Counted from the stretch's first letter, positions 38,384 to 47,200 are shown. The stretch: DNA of 64,000 nucleotides from Oceaniglobus indicus (GCF_002751875.1 NZ_NMZM01000005.1:124001-188000), one strand, 5' to 3'. Made by a program: numbers and translations. Notes: generated by a model not told the origin, from the letters alone.

Positions 38384-39763
38384 CTAGGCCAGCGCGCGCG
38401 CCTTCATTACGAACCGCAGGCTGAGACAGACACCGGCAACACCCAGCCCCACGGCCAGCCCCAGCCAGACGCCGACGCCGCCGAACCCCATGGGAAACCC
38501 AAGGACATAGGACACCGGAATGCCGATGCCCCAGTAACTGATCAGCGCGATCACCATGGGCACCTGCGTGTCCTGCATCCCGCGCAGCACGCCCAGCGCG
38601 ATCACCTGCGCAGCATCGACAAGCTGGAACAGCCCCGCCGCTGCCAGAAGCAGCACGCCGATGGCCAGAACCTCGGCCCGGGCGGGATCGTCGGGCGACA
38701 GGAACGCGCCCAGCAAAAGCTCGGGCACGCCAAGGAAAACGGCCACGGTCAACAGTGCCGCCGACAGCGACAGGATCGCCACCATCGCCGCACCGCGTTT
38801 CAGATGCGCGGCATCGTCGCGGCCCACCGCATTGCCGGCCCGCACGGTGGCGGCGTTGGACAGCCCCAGGTGGATCATGAACGTCACCGATGAAATCTGC
38901 AGCGCGATGCCATGGGCCGCCAGCGGGACCGGCCCCAGCCAGCCCATCATGAACGACGACGCGGCGAACAATCCGACCTCGGCCAGGTTGGTGAACCCGA
39001 TGGGCCAGCCCAGGCGAAACACCTGACCGAACGCCTCCCAGTCCGGACGCCAAAGCCGGGCGAACAGCGTGTAATCGGGCAGCTTCGCGACCACGTAGAC
39101 CACCATGATGGCGAACGACAAAAGCGTCACGATCAGCGAGGCCACCGCCGACCCGGCAATGCCCATTTCGGGAAACCCCCAGTTGCCGAAGATCAGCAGC
39201 CAGTTCAGCACGACGTTCAGCCCCAGCCCCGCCAGCGTCGCCCAGAGCACGATGCGCGTCCACTCCAGCGCCGACAGGAAGCTTTTCAGCACCATCACCC
39301 CCAACGCGGGCGCCAGCCCCCAACCATAGATGCCAAGGTATTCGCCGGTCAGCGCGGCGATGTTCGGCGCCTGGCCCAGCGCGTTCAGGATGGGTTCGGC
39401 CGACAACAGCACCGGAATGGCCAGTGCGGCGAACATCGCCGACACCCACAGGCCCATGCGCGTGACGCGCCGCACCTGCACCACGTCGTCGCGCGCGGCG
39501 GCCTGGGCGACCATGGGCATCACGGCAAAGGCGAACCCCGATCCGAAGATCAGCAGCACGAAGAACATGGTGTGGCCCAGAACCTCGGCCGCCAGTTCCT
39601 CGATCCCGTACCAGCCCAGCATGATGGCATCGACCAGCCCGATCGACACCTGTGCCAGGTGGCTGCCCACCAGCGGCAGGCCCAGAACAAGGATCGCGCG
39701 CACATGCGCGGGCCGGGTCATCGGGCGGGGCGTGGCGGTGTCGGAGGGAACAATCGTCGTCAT
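38384..39763 (-). CDS. MATE family efflux transporter
   Basis: 459-residue multidrug/toxin exporter with twelve hydrophobic segments and an internal two-fold repeat. The family motifs appear near residue 35 (LPLVGSHLAQVSIGLVDAIM) and at the start of the second half (GWPIGFTNLAEVGLFAASSF). Members exchange Na+ or H+ for organic cations. The start at 39763 has AGGT upstream; an internal ATG at 39721 is less likely because homologues carry a short N-terminal extension. About 110 bases from the HAD-UbiA gene, same strand. Substrate unknown. Confidence 0.92.
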   Translation of the reverse strand: MTTIVPSDTATPRPMTRPAHVRAILVLGLPLVGSHLAQVSIGLVDAIMLGWYGIEELAAEVLGHTMFFVLLIFGSGFAFAVMPMVAQAAARDDVVQVRRVTRMGLWVSAMFAALAIPVLLSAEPILNALGQAPNIAALTGEYLGIYGWGLAPALGVMVLKSFLSALEWTRIVLWATLAGLGLNVVLNWLLIFGNWGFPEMGIAGSAVASLIVTLLSFAIMVVYVVAKLPDYTLFARLWRPDWEAFGQVFRLGWPIGFTNLAEVGLFAASSFMMGWLGPVPLAAHGIALQISSVTFMIHLGLSNAATVRAGNAVGRDDAAHLKRGAAMVAILSLSAALLTVAVFLGVPELLLGAFLSPDDPARAEVLAIGVLLLAAAGLFQLVDAAQVIALGVLRGMQDTQVPMVIALISYWGIGIPVSYVLGFPMGFGGVGVWLGLAVGLGVAGVCLSLRFVMKARALA

Positions 39764-39835
39764 GGACCTGCGTTAGCCGAGCCGCCGCAACCCGGCAAGG
39801 GGCGGCGCGCGGGATCGGCCGGGTCGGACCCCGTG

Positions 39836-40744
39836 TCAGCCGGCCAGGCTGCGCGAGACCAAGACGAAAGCCGCAAGGGCCACGGCGCTTCCGGCCAGAC
39901 ATTCAAGCAACGGCATGGCGACGCGCGCGGCCCGTCCGCCGCCTAGGGACGCCAGCGCGCCGGCCCGGAACCCGACCGCGGACAGGGCCACAGCGACAGT
40001 CACCGATGCGGTGCCCAGACCCATGGCAAACGTTCCGGCGATGCCGGCGGCGAACACGTCCATCCGCCAGGTCACGATCAACAGGAACAGCGCACCGGTG
40101 CAGGGGCGCATGGCGATCCCGGCAATCAGAAGCGCGGCGTCCCGCAGCGACCGGATCTCGCCGACCTGACCCGGATCGGGGCCATGGCGATGGCCGCACG
40201 AGGGGCACGGGCCGCCATCACCGGCGTGGTGATGACCCGCGGCCTGTTGCAAGGCCCACAGCCGCCGCCCGCCCCGCCACATCAGCCAGAGCCCCAGAAG
40301 GCCGATGGCCCCGTAACTGAGCGGGGCGAACAGGGTTTCCGCGACATCGACCATCCGTTCGCGCGACCATCCGAGGACCAGCACACCGGTGCCGACCAGC
40401 ACAACCGCCGTCAGCGATTGCGCAAGGCTCGCGGCGACGGCGATGATCGCCAGACGGCGGGCCGCGACCCGGCGCGCCACGCCATAGCCGCCGATCACCG
40501 CCTTGCCGTGGCCCGGCCCCGCGGCATGCAGCACGCCATAGCCAAAGCAGACGCCGAGCAGCGCCATGAACGCACCGGGATCGCCGGCCCGCAACGCGCG
40601 CAGCGCGCCGGCCATGGCGTTCTGAAAATGCCGCTGACCCGATTCGGCCATGGCGGCAAGCGTGTCGATCCCGCCCGCCGCCCAAAACGCCGCGATGGCC
40701 AGGACGATGGCGCCGAACGCCGGAATCAGGACGGTGCGGCGCAT
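39836..40744 (-). CDS. Nickel/cobalt exporter, NicO/RcnA-type permease
   Basis: 302 residues, about seven membrane segments. The family motif HAAGPGHGKAVIGGY is seen near residue 73. A cytosolic or periplasmic loop (about 168-190) is His/Cys rich, HHHAGDGGPCPSCGHRHG, and probably binds metal. MRPCTGALFLLIVTW near 205 is also typical of NicO proteins. It overlaps the upstream DUF1007 gene by 19 bases; DUF1007 proteins are frequent partners of these exporters. Ni, Co or Zn are all possible cargo. Confidence 0.88.
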   Translation of the reverse strand: MRRTVLIPAFGAIVLAIAAFWAAGGIDTLAAMAESGQRHFQNAMAGALRALRAGDPGAFMALLGVCFGYGVLHAAGPGHGKAVIGGYGVARRVAARRLAIIAVAASLAQSLTAVVLVGTGVLVLGWSRERMVDVAETLFAPLSYGAIGLLGLWLMWRGGRRLWALQQAAGHHHAGDGGPCPSCGHRHGPDPGQVGEIRSLRDAALLIAGIAMRPCTGALFLLIVTWRMDVFAAGIAGTFAMGLGTASVTVAVALSAVGFRAGALASLGGGRAARVAMPLLECLAGSAVALAAFVLVSRSLAG

Positions 40745-41382
40745 GTCACCCGCAAGGTATCGGCATAATCTTCCCCGACTTCGGGGAAATCATCGTCGCT
40801 GGACTCGCGATCCGGCAGCTTCGACCGGATCGCTTGCAGCACCTTGTTCGCGGCATCGGTATCGGCCTCGACCTTTTCGGCGCGACAGGGCGACTGTCCT
40901 TCCGGGCGCACGCTCAGCGTCAGATCGAACGCCGCGTAATAGGTCGGATCGAAGGTGCGCAGATCGACCGGCCCCGGGCCCGGAGGCTCGTGCAACAGGC
41001 GCAGATGGCTTGACGCAAGGCGCCCCTCCGCCATCACCACCACCGGATCCAGCGGCGGGCCCAACGCCAGGGCGCGACCGTCCTGATAGGCGCGCGTGGT
41101 GCCGGTGAACCCGTCCTCGGGCCGTTGGTCGAACCCCGCCAGCGCGGTCGCCTCGGCCGGGGTCAGGCGGCCGTCGCCATCGGGGTCCATGCCGCGATCC
41201 TCGACCATCAGCAGGGAATAGAACTCATCATAGATCCAGACGACCCGGACCCCCGCCAGCCGTCCCTCGCCATCATAGACGGGCGACAGGCCGGTATCGA
41301 CGAACAGATGGGGGTGCGCCTGTGCGCTGTGGGGCAGCGACAGGGCAACAAGCAGGGCCAGGGCAATACCGGTGCGCATCAT
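40726..41382 (-). CDS. DUF1007 family periplasmic protein
   Basis: 218 residues with a signal peptide (MMRTGIALALLVALSLPHSA) that leaves an N-terminal HPHLFVDT after processing, a frequent DUF1007 feature and a possible metal ligand. Residues near 65 carry DPDGDGRLTPAEA, close to an EF-hand calcium loop. It overlaps the NicO permease gene by 19 bases, so the two are made together. In known systems DUF1007 proteins accompany nickel or zinc transporters. A periplasmic metal-delivery or sensing role is the likely one; it is not shown by sequence alone. Confidence 0.88.
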   Translation of the reverse strand: MMRTGIALALLVALSLPHSAQAHPHLFVDTGLSPVYDGEGRLAGVRVVWIYDEFYSLLMVEDRGMDPDGDGRLTPAEATALAGFDQRPEDGFTGTTRAYQDGRALALGPPLDPVVVMAEGRLASSHLRLLHEPPGPGPVDLRTFDPTYYAAFDLTLSVRPEGQSPCRAEKVEADTDAANKVLQAIRSKLPDRESSDDDFPEVGEDYADTLRVTCAAPS

Positions 41383-41441
41383 GCGCTTGTCTTGCCGCAG
41401 ACTGCGCCGCGGGGCAAGAACGTGACGGCGTCATGGGCGGA

Positions 41442-41597
41442 TCAGCGCGCCATCAGCCGCAGCATCGCCGCCCGCGTCACCCTTGGCGCCCGCGCACGGG
41501 CCGGGATCGCCTGCCAGACGGTCGCGCCGCGGCGAAGCCGGGCCAGCGCCAGCTGGCGGCGCCGCCGCGCGAGTTCATAGAACACTCCGTGGGTCAT
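41442..41597 (-). CDS. Possible 51-residue Arg-rich small protein
   Basis: Short reading frame with ATG at 41597 and TGA at 41442. The product begins MTHGVFYELARRRRQLALAR and is strongly basic, with no membrane segment; GAAAGGGG lies about 10 bases upstream. It stands between divergent parE and the DUF1007 gene and does not overlap either. It could be a small nucleic-acid-binding or DUF1127-like regulator; I cannot confirm a family. High GC makes short open frames common, so confidence is low. Confidence 0.35.
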   Translation of the reverse strand: MTHGVFYELARRRRQLALARLRRGATVWQAIPARARAPRVTRAAMLRLMAR

Positions 41598-41764
41598 CGG
41601 GCCGTTGCCCCTTTCACGATTGCGCGCCCAGATTGGCCGACGCCGGCGGCGAAATCATGGCGTCGCCGCAGCGTCAGCGTGGCATTGCGCGCACCACTGC
41701 ACCTTTCCCCCCACTGCGCCCTGCCCTAGACTGCGCCAAAGCAGTCAAGAACAGGAGCCAGCCC

Positions 41765-43723
41765 ATGGCCGACGATCTTCTTTCCGGCACCCCCGAACCC
41801 GTCTATGACGCCTCGTCGATCGAGGTGCTGGAAGGGCTCGAGCCGGTGCGCAAGCGGCCGGGCATGTATATCGGCGGCACGGACGAGCGCGCGCTGCACC
41901 ACCTTGTGGCCGAAGTGCTGGACAATTCGATGGACGAGGCGGTGGCGGGCCACGCCAACCGGATCGAGGTTGAACTCCACGCCGATTACTCGGTCACCAT
42001 CAAGGACAACGGGCGCGGCATCCCCATCGACCCGCACCCGAAGTTTCCCGACAAGTCCGCGCTCGAAGTCATCCTGTGCACCCTGCACGCGGGCGGCAAG
42101 TTTTCCGGCAAGGCCTATCAGACGTCGGGCGGTCTGCACGGCGTCGGCGCCTCGGTCGTCAATGCGCTGTCCGATTCCATGGTCGTGCAGGTCGCGCGCA
42201 ACCGCGAACTCTACGAGCAGAGCTTTTCGCGCGGCATCCCCCAGGGCCCTGTGCAGAAGATAGGCGCCGCCCCCAACCGGCGCGGCACGACCGTGACCTT
42301 CCACGCCGACGAACAGATCTTCGGCAACCATCGCTTCAAGCCCGCGCGCCTGTTCAAATCCATCCGCTCCAAGGCCTACCTGTTCTCGGGTGTCGAGATC
42401 CGCTGGAAATCCGCCATCGACGACGGCGAAACCCCTGTGGAAGCCACCTTCCACTTCCCCGGCGGGCTGGCCGATTACCTGAACGAAACGCTGAACGGGG
42501 CGGTCACCTATTCCGACAAGCCGTTCGCGGGCAAGGTCAGCTTTGCCGAGAAGTTCAACCAGCCCGGTTCGGTCGAATGGGCGATCAACTGGACCCCGGT
42601 GCGCGACGGCTTCACGCAATCCTATTGCAACACGGTGCCCACACCCGAGGGCGGCACCCACGAAGCCGGCTTCTGGGCCGCGATCCTGAAAGGCATCCGG
42701 GCCTATGGCGATCTGATCAACAACAAGAAGGCCAAGGACATCACCCGCGACGACCTGACCGGCGGCGGCTGCGCCCTGGTGTCGTGTTTCATCGCGGAAC
42801 CCGAATTCGTCGGCCAGACCAAGGACCGGCTGGCCACCACCGAGGCGGGCCGTCTGGTGGAAGGCGCGGTGCGCGACCACTTCGACAACTGGCTGGCGGC
42901 CGACACCAAGGCGGCAGGCGCGATCCTCGACTTCCTCGTGCTGCGCGCCGAGGAGCGGATGCGCCGCCGCCAGGAGAAAGAGACGCAGAGGAAAACCGCG
43001 ACCAAGAAACTGCGCCTGCCCGGCAAGCTGACCGACTGCACCTCCAAGGACCGCACGGGCACCGAATTGTTCATCGTCGAGGGCGATTCGGCCGGCGGAT
43101 CGGCCAAGGGCGCACGGCGCCGCGAAACCCAGGCCCTGTTGCCGCTGAAGGGCAAGATCCTGAACGTGCTGGGCGCCGCATCGTCGAAACTGGGCAGCAA
43201 CGCTGAGATTTCCGACCTCTGCGAGGCGCTGGGCGTCGGCATGGGGACCAAGTTCAACCTGTCCGACCTGCGCTATGACAAGATCATCATCATGACCGAT
43301 GCCGACGTCGACGGCGCCCATATCGCGTCGCTGCTGATGACGTTCTTCTTCGCCCAGATGCGCCCGCTGATCGACAACGGCCACCTGTACCTGGCCTGCC
43401 CGCCGCTGTTCCGCCTGACCCAGGGGGCGAAACGGGTCTATTGCATCGACGAGACGGAAAAGGACATGTGGCTGGCCAAGGGCCTTGGCGGCAAGGGCAA
43501 GATCGACGTCTCACGCTTCAAGGGCCTCGGCGAAATGGATGCCAAGGACCTGAAGGAAACCACCATGGACCCGGACACCCGCAAGCTGATCCGCGTCACG
43601 ATAGACGAGGACGTGACGGGCGAAACCGGCGACCTGGTGGAGCGGTTGATGGGCAAAAAGCCGGAGTTGCGGTTCCAGTATATCTCGGAGAACGCGCAGT
43701 TCGTGGAGGAGTTGGACGTTTGA
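41765..43723 (+). CDS. parE: DNA topoisomerase IV subunit B ParE
   Basis: ATPase subunit of the type IIA topoisomerase that unlinks daughter chromosomes. 652 residues, the ParE size (GyrB is usually about 800). GHKL ATPase: EVLDNSMDEA, DNGRGIPID, LHGVGASVVNAL near residue 115. Toprim domain: VEGDSAGGSAKGARRRETQA and DADVDGAHIASLL. KKLRLPGKLTDCTSKD and SRFKGLGEM follow the ParE pattern. The ATG at 41765 has AGGAG 7 bases upstream; the frame is open upstream but without homologous sequence. Immediately after its stop the base composition drops sharply. Confidence 0.96.
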   Translation: MADDLLSGTPEPVYDASSIEVLEGLEPVRKRPGMYIGGTDERALHHLVAEVLDNSMDEAVAGHANRIEVELHADYSVTIKDNGRGIPIDPHPKFPDKSALEVILCTLHAGGKFSGKAYQTSGGLHGVGASVVNALSDSMVVQVARNRELYEQSFSRGIPQGPVQKIGAAPNRRGTTVTFHADEQIFGNHRFKPARLFKSIRSKAYLFSGVEIRWKSAIDDGETPVEATFHFPGGLADYLNETLNGAVTYSDKPFAGKVSFAEKFNQPGSVEWAINWTPVRDGFTQSYCNTVPTPEGGTHEAGFWAAILKGIRAYGDLINNKKAKDITRDDLTGGGCALVSCFIAEPEFVGQTKDRLATTEAGRLVEGAVRDHFDNWLAADTKAAGAILDFLVLRAEERMRRRQEKETQRKTATKKLRLPGKLTDCTSKDRTGTELFIVEGDSAGGSAKGARRRETQALLPLKGKILNVLGAASSKLGSNAEISDLCEALGVGMGTKFNLSDLRYDKIIIMTDADVDGAHIASLLMTFFFAQMRPLIDNGHLYLACPPLFRLTQGAKRVYCIDETEKDMWLAKGLGGKGKIDVSRFKGLGEMDAKDLKETTMDPDTRKLIRVTIDEDVTGETGDLVERLMGKKPELRFQYISENAQFVEELDV

Positions 43724-44697
43724 GTCAATAGTCGCAACAGGTTTTCCCGATGCTGAACGACACTTCAATTTTCGGGCAAAAATTTGCGAACGGCTTTATT
43801 TCCGCCCTGCCGAAGAGGATTACATAACCGCACGAATTATGTGGTTCTTTGGATTTCATAGTCAGTTTGGATGGCATGCGGGTCAGGCAATTGAAAAATA
43901 CATTAAATGCGCGAATCTACTCAATCGAAGATCTGCCCAATTTGGTCATAAGCTTGAAAACGGATTTAAAACAATGCGAGGCTATGCAAGCGATCTGATC
44001 CCCGAGAGAATTACTCAACCCGAAGGCTTGGATCAATCGGCGCATCCAGAGAACTATTACCCTGAAACGGCTTTAAGCGTTATTTCCAGATTTGAAAAGT
44101 TGGGGGCTCCTCAGGAGAGGTACCGTGAGCGCGGAGGGTTCAAAACACCATACGACCTTCAAAAGTTCGATGCTTTGTGTTTTATTCTCCGGCGTCTCTG
44201 CGTTCCTCTTGAGGAAATATCCGATGGAAAGACTTGGCGCCAGCATCTATCTGATAACTCAAAGATTCAGTCTAGGTTTTCTTTTTATGAACAACATGCG
44301 CGGCAGCTGCCACTTTTATTTAATCCACTTTTCGAAGCAAACTATGAAATAAGAAGTGATCCACCTACAGATTACTCCTTGCAGGTGACTGGCTGGACAC
44401 ATTCAGCATTCCTTTTTTCAAACGTTAACGACAGGAACTTTCTCGATGCGTTGGAATGGATCATTGACAACAGCGATACGAAAGAACGGGATGTAGAACA
44501 TTTTCTAAAAGGCTTCATGCAATTGCGCCAGATGCCCGAAAATCTCCCGGCAACGCCTCATGGAGTATTCCCGAAGCAACCATAGCGTCGCGATTCAAAC
44601 TATTCAAAGGCCTAACGCGAAACAATAACAACGCTAAACCCTATGTTGTCCCTTCCCTTCTCCTTTGGCAAGTCTCTAGCCGAAATCAAATCCACCT
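43724..44697. other. Low-GC island after parE
   Basis: About 970 bases whose composition differs from everything else in the window: a counted line (43861-43920) has 26 of 60 G+C (43%), against about two-thirds nearby. Codon choice inside is A/T-ended. It begins at the parE stop and ends at the secreted-protein gene at 44698. It holds one HEPN-like reading frame and no transposase, tRNA, repeat or obvious attachment site. Horizontal transfer is the simplest reading. Confidence 0.75.
43839..44585 (+). CDS. HEPN-like protein, probably 5'-truncated
   Basis: 248 residues from the only in-frame ATG. The N-terminal region matches the HEPN fold pattern: FGWHAGQAIEKYIKCANLL, then FGHKLENGFKTM, and further on ERYRERGGFKTPYDL. 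HEPN proteins are all-helical and common in toxin-antitoxin and RNase defence genes. The same frame reads HEPN-like sequence before this ATG (from 43749: PDAERHF ... CERLYFRPAEEDYITARIMW) back to a stop at 43647, with no ATG, GTG or TTG in it. So the first helix seems cut off from any start. No partner gene lies beside it. Likely a decayed or truncated gene; function unknown. Confidence 0.6.
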   Translation: MWFFGFHSQFGWHAGQAIEKYIKCANLLNRRSAQFGHKLENGFKTMRGYASDLIPERITQPEGLDQSAHPENYYPETALSVISRFEKLGAPQERYRERGGFKTPYDLQKFDALCFILRRLCVPLEEISDGKTWRQHLSDNSKIQSRFSFYEQHARQLPLLFNPLFEANYEIRSDPPTDYSLQVTGWTHSAFLFSNVNDRNFLDALEWIIDNSDTKERDVEHFLKGFMQLRQMPENLPATPHGVFPKQP

Positions 44698-45042
44698 CTA
44701 CCGAATCGATAACCTCAACGTAAACTGTTCGTAGGCCGCCGCCGCAAACAACTGGAACACGCCGACTTCGTAGGCGCGGCTTTGCGTCCGGAAGCTGTAG
44801 TCGTCCTGACAATCCACGACGTCGCGGATCGTGAAACAGGCGTTGTCGCTGCCGGAGAGTTGCAGGCGGGCGGTTTGTCCGGCGCCGGATTCGAAGGTGA
44901 AGCACATGGGCTTGTTTTCGATCACCTGACCGGAAACCTCACCCGATGAGGTGCCCGGCGCGAAGCGGATCGTCGTGCAGGTCTGGGCGCTGGCCGCGCC
45001 CGTGCAAAGGACGAGAAACATGGCCAATACATATCGGGTCAT
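44698..45042 (-). CDS. Small secreted four-Cys protein of unknown function
   Basis: 114 residues: signal peptide MTRYVLAMFLVLCTGAASAQ, then about 95 residues that look beta-rich, with four cysteines (two possible disulfides) at TCTT, PMC, NACF and DCQD. The end ...AYEQFTLRLSIR is a typical beta-strand close. The ATG at 45042 is chosen for the signal peptide; the frame continues upstream for 41 codons without character. The gene lies at the right edge of the low-GC island but has normal composition. Family not recognised. Confidence 0.7.
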   Translation of the reverse strand: MTRYVLAMFLVLCTGAASAQTCTTIRFAPGTSSGEVSGQVIENKPMCFTFESGAGQTARLQLSGSDNACFTIRDVVDCQDDYSFRTQSRAYEVGVFQLFAAAAYEQFTLRLSIR

Positions 45043-45203
45043 CGCATCGTTCTCCTGTTGCCGACGCCCCCGGAGCGGGCGCGTTCCGGCTTCAGGATGC
45101 GGCCGATCCGGGATCCGATCAAGCGTTGCCGCCCGGCGTACCCTTCGCGGCAGCCAACGCCGCACGGCCTACGACGGGGCGCTGGCCGCGCACCTTGGCC
45201 GCG

Positions 45204-45608
45204 TTACTTCTGCAACCGCTCGACATAGGCGGCCAGCGCCACCAGGCGTTCGGGGGTCGGGGTCAGGCGGCCGTCGCCGGTGTCGACGCCCACCAGGTTG
45301 CCCTCGGCCAACAGGTCGCCGAACACCGGCATTTCGCCGTGCGGATCGTCGCGGCGGTGATAGCCGTCGATCACGCCCATGACCGCGGCTTGCGGGAATA
45401 CGCCGCCATTGCGGGCGGTCAGCATGGTCAAATCGGGCGGGCGCTGGCCGAGGTCGCCCGCAAGGCGACCGTCTCCCTTGCCGGTGGCGCCGTGGCAGGC
45501 CGCGCAGACATCGTTGTAAAGGCCGCGCCCCACCTCGACTGGCGGCGGGGTGCAGGCGGCGACGACCGCGGCGGCCACGAAGGGAAGAAGAAGGGCATAG
45601 CGGCGCAT
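45204..45608 (-). CDS. Cytochrome c with lipoprotein-type leader
   Basis: 134 residues. Hydrophobic leader with a lipobox-like VAAC (Cys19), then the single heme-binding CAACH motif (residues 35-39) and a Met ligand candidate in GEMPVF near 90. This is a class I c-type cytochrome of the small periplasmic sort, possibly lipid-anchored. The ATG at 45608 gives the leader; 21 codons of open frame upstream add nothing. It is followed by the secreted four-Cys gene about 160 bases downstream. Electron partner unknown. Confidence 0.85.
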   Translation of the reverse strand: MRRYALLLPFVAAAVVAACTPPPVEVGRGLYNDVCAACHGATGKGDGRLAGDLGQRPPDLTMLTARNGGVFPQAAVMGVIDGYHRRDDPHGEMPVFGDLLAEGNLVGVDTGDGRLTPTPERLVALAAYVERLQK

Positions 45609-45806
45609 GGCGTGTCCTGTTCGTCGGGTTAACATCCCCGTGAACCCACCACGTCCCGCGCCCGGGTGCAATGATGCAGATCATGTATCGGCGGTCTCGC
45701 TCCAATCGGGTGCGCTCGGGTCCGCGCCACGAGGCCTGCGAACGCATGGGCGACGCCCGGTGCGACATCTCTCGCCAAGCGCGCCACCGGGCGCTAACGT
45801 CTGGCC

Positions 45807-46478
45807 ATGCGTCTGATCCTTGTGCTGTTGTTGCTGTCGGCCTGCGCCCGTCCCCTGACGGACGCCGAGCGGGATTTCGCACGGACAATTCAGGGTGATA
45901 CGCTGGACACGACGCGCGTTCAGGTCACCCGGGGCGCGCTGATCGGCAACGTGGTGCACACCCGTCCGCCGCGCCCGGCCGTCACCTGTCGCGAAAGGAT
46001 TCGCCGCCCCGAGACCGGCGAAATCCGCACATCGACGGCGGCGTTCGTGCTGTTCAATCGCCTGTTCGTGGCCGAACGGCTGTATCGTGACGATTACCTG
46101 CCCCGGTACCCCGAACAGATGTCATTGGCCGCCGCGATGCTCGTCGCGCACGAACTGACCCATGTCTGGCAATGGCAGAACCGCGCGATCACCGGCTATC
46201 ATCCGCTGAAGGCCGCCGCGGAACATTCCGACGCCGATCCGTATCTGTTCGATCTGTCGGACAGCGTCGGTTTTCTGGACTTCGGCTATGAACAACAGGG
46301 CGGCATCGTCGAGGAATTCGTCTGTTGCCGCACGCTGGACCCCGAGGGCGCGCGGACGAAGCGGCTGTATGACCTGCTGGCGCCGTATTTCCCCGACATT
46401 CAGCGCCACAGCGCCGTGCCTGCCACCCATGTCACCCTGCCCGACCCGACGGCCCGGGTGGGCGGCATCTGTTCGTGA
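45807..46478 (+). CDS. Predicted lipoprotein with HExxH motif
   Basis: 223 residues with a lipobox LSAC (Cys13) and the zinc-protease-like HELTH at 115-119 in AAMLVAHELTHVWQWQ. A downstream acidic run IVEEFVCCR near 175 could supply a third ligand. Members with this pattern (DUF4157-like or similar) are often called putative metalloproteases, but the fold is not clear. The start gives a compact lipoprotein leader. It is flanked by the divergent cytochrome c gene and by the convergent livF gene. Enzymatic activity is inference. Confidence 0.75.
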   Translation: MRLILVLLLLSACARPLTDAERDFARTIQGDTLDTTRVQVTRGALIGNVVHTRPPRPAVTCRERIRRPETGEIRTSTAAFVLFNRLFVAERLYRDDYLPRYPEQMSLAAAMLVAHELTHVWQWQNRAITGYHPLKAAAEHSDADPYLFDLSDSVGFLDFGYEQQGGIVEEFVCCRTLDPEGARTKRLYDLLAPYFPDIQRHSAVPATHVTLPDPTARVGGICS

Positions 46479-46513
46479 CACCGCAGCGCACCGACGTCGA
46501 CGGCCGGGGCGGA

Positions 46514-47200
46514 TCAAACCCCGAGATACCGCGTCGCGACATCCGGCGGCAAAGCCTCCATCGCCCCGGCCCAGACCGTGGCACCGCGTTCAAGGATCAC
46601 CCCCGCATCCGCAACCCGGTGCAGATCGGCGAGCGATTTGTCCACCACCAGGATCGACAGGCCCGCCGCCTTCAACGTCGTTATCGCGTCCCAGATTTCC
46701 TGGCGGACAAGCGGGGCCAGCCCCTCGGTCGCCTCGTCCAGCACCAGGATACGGGGGTTGGTCATCAAGGCGCGACCGATGGCCAGCATCTGCTGCTCGC
46801 CCCCCGACAGCGATGCCGCCCGCTGTCCGGAGCGTTCGCCGAGGCGCGGAAAAAGGCCGGTCACGCGCGCCATGTCCCATGGTCCGGGGCGGGCCGCGGC
46901 GATCAGGTTCTCGCGCACCGTCAGCGGCGCGAAACAGCGCCGCCCCTCGGGGACCAAGCCCAGACCGGCCTGCGCGCGGGCATGGGCGGGCATTCCGCGC
47001 AGGTTGCGGCCGTCGAACAGGATCTGACCGCCTGTGATCGGGATCAGGCCGAACAGCGCGCGGATCGTCGTGGTCTTGCCCATGCCGTTGCGTCCCATCA
47101 GTGCGACGACCTGACCCGTGTCCAGATCAAGCCGCACGTCGAACAGGGCGCGGGCCGCACCATAGGACGCGGCGATGCCCTCCATGCGCAAAAGGGTCAT
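46514..47200 (-). CDS. livF: Branched-chain amino acid-type ABC transporter ATPase LivF
   Basis: 228-residue ATP-binding subunit of a HAAT-type importer. Walker A GRNGMGKTTT near residue 36, signature LSGGEQQMLAIGRAL near 132, Walker B ILVLDEATEGL near 155. LivF proteins usually have 230-240 residues. The start overlaps the livG stop by 4 bases. The cluster order read on the minus strand is livK (separate), livH, livM, livG, livF. The substrate may be branched-chain amino acids, amides or urea; the ATPase cannot tell. Confidence 0.93.
   Translation of the reverse strand: MTLLRMEGIAASYGAARALFDVRLDLDTGQVVALMGRNGMGKTTTIRALFGLIPITGGQILFDGRNLRGMPAHARAQAGLGLVPEGRRCFAPLTVRENLIAAARPGPWDMARVTGLFPRLGERSGQRAASLSGGEQQMLAIGRALMTNPRILVLDEATEGLAPLVRQEIWDAITTLKAAGLSILVVDKSLADLHRVADAGVILERGATVWAGAMEALPPDVATRYLGV

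Noticed and set aside
38115-39902. 595-codon open frame in a second frame over the MATE gene
   Set aside because: The product is Gly/Arg/Ala-rich without membrane pattern, while the MATE frame has twelve helices.
41483-41764. Upstream extension of parE by about 94 codons
   Set aside because: No homologous sequence there, and AGGAG stands 7 bases before the ATG at 41765.
43750-43827. 25-codon open frame (MLNDTSIFGQ...) just after parE
   Set aside because: No ribosome site; it overlaps the HEPN-like frame, which has the better domain evidence.
43724-44697. Low-GC island as a phage or transposon
   Set aside because: No integrase, transposase, tRNA edge or inverted repeats could be seen; only the composition shift supports transfer.
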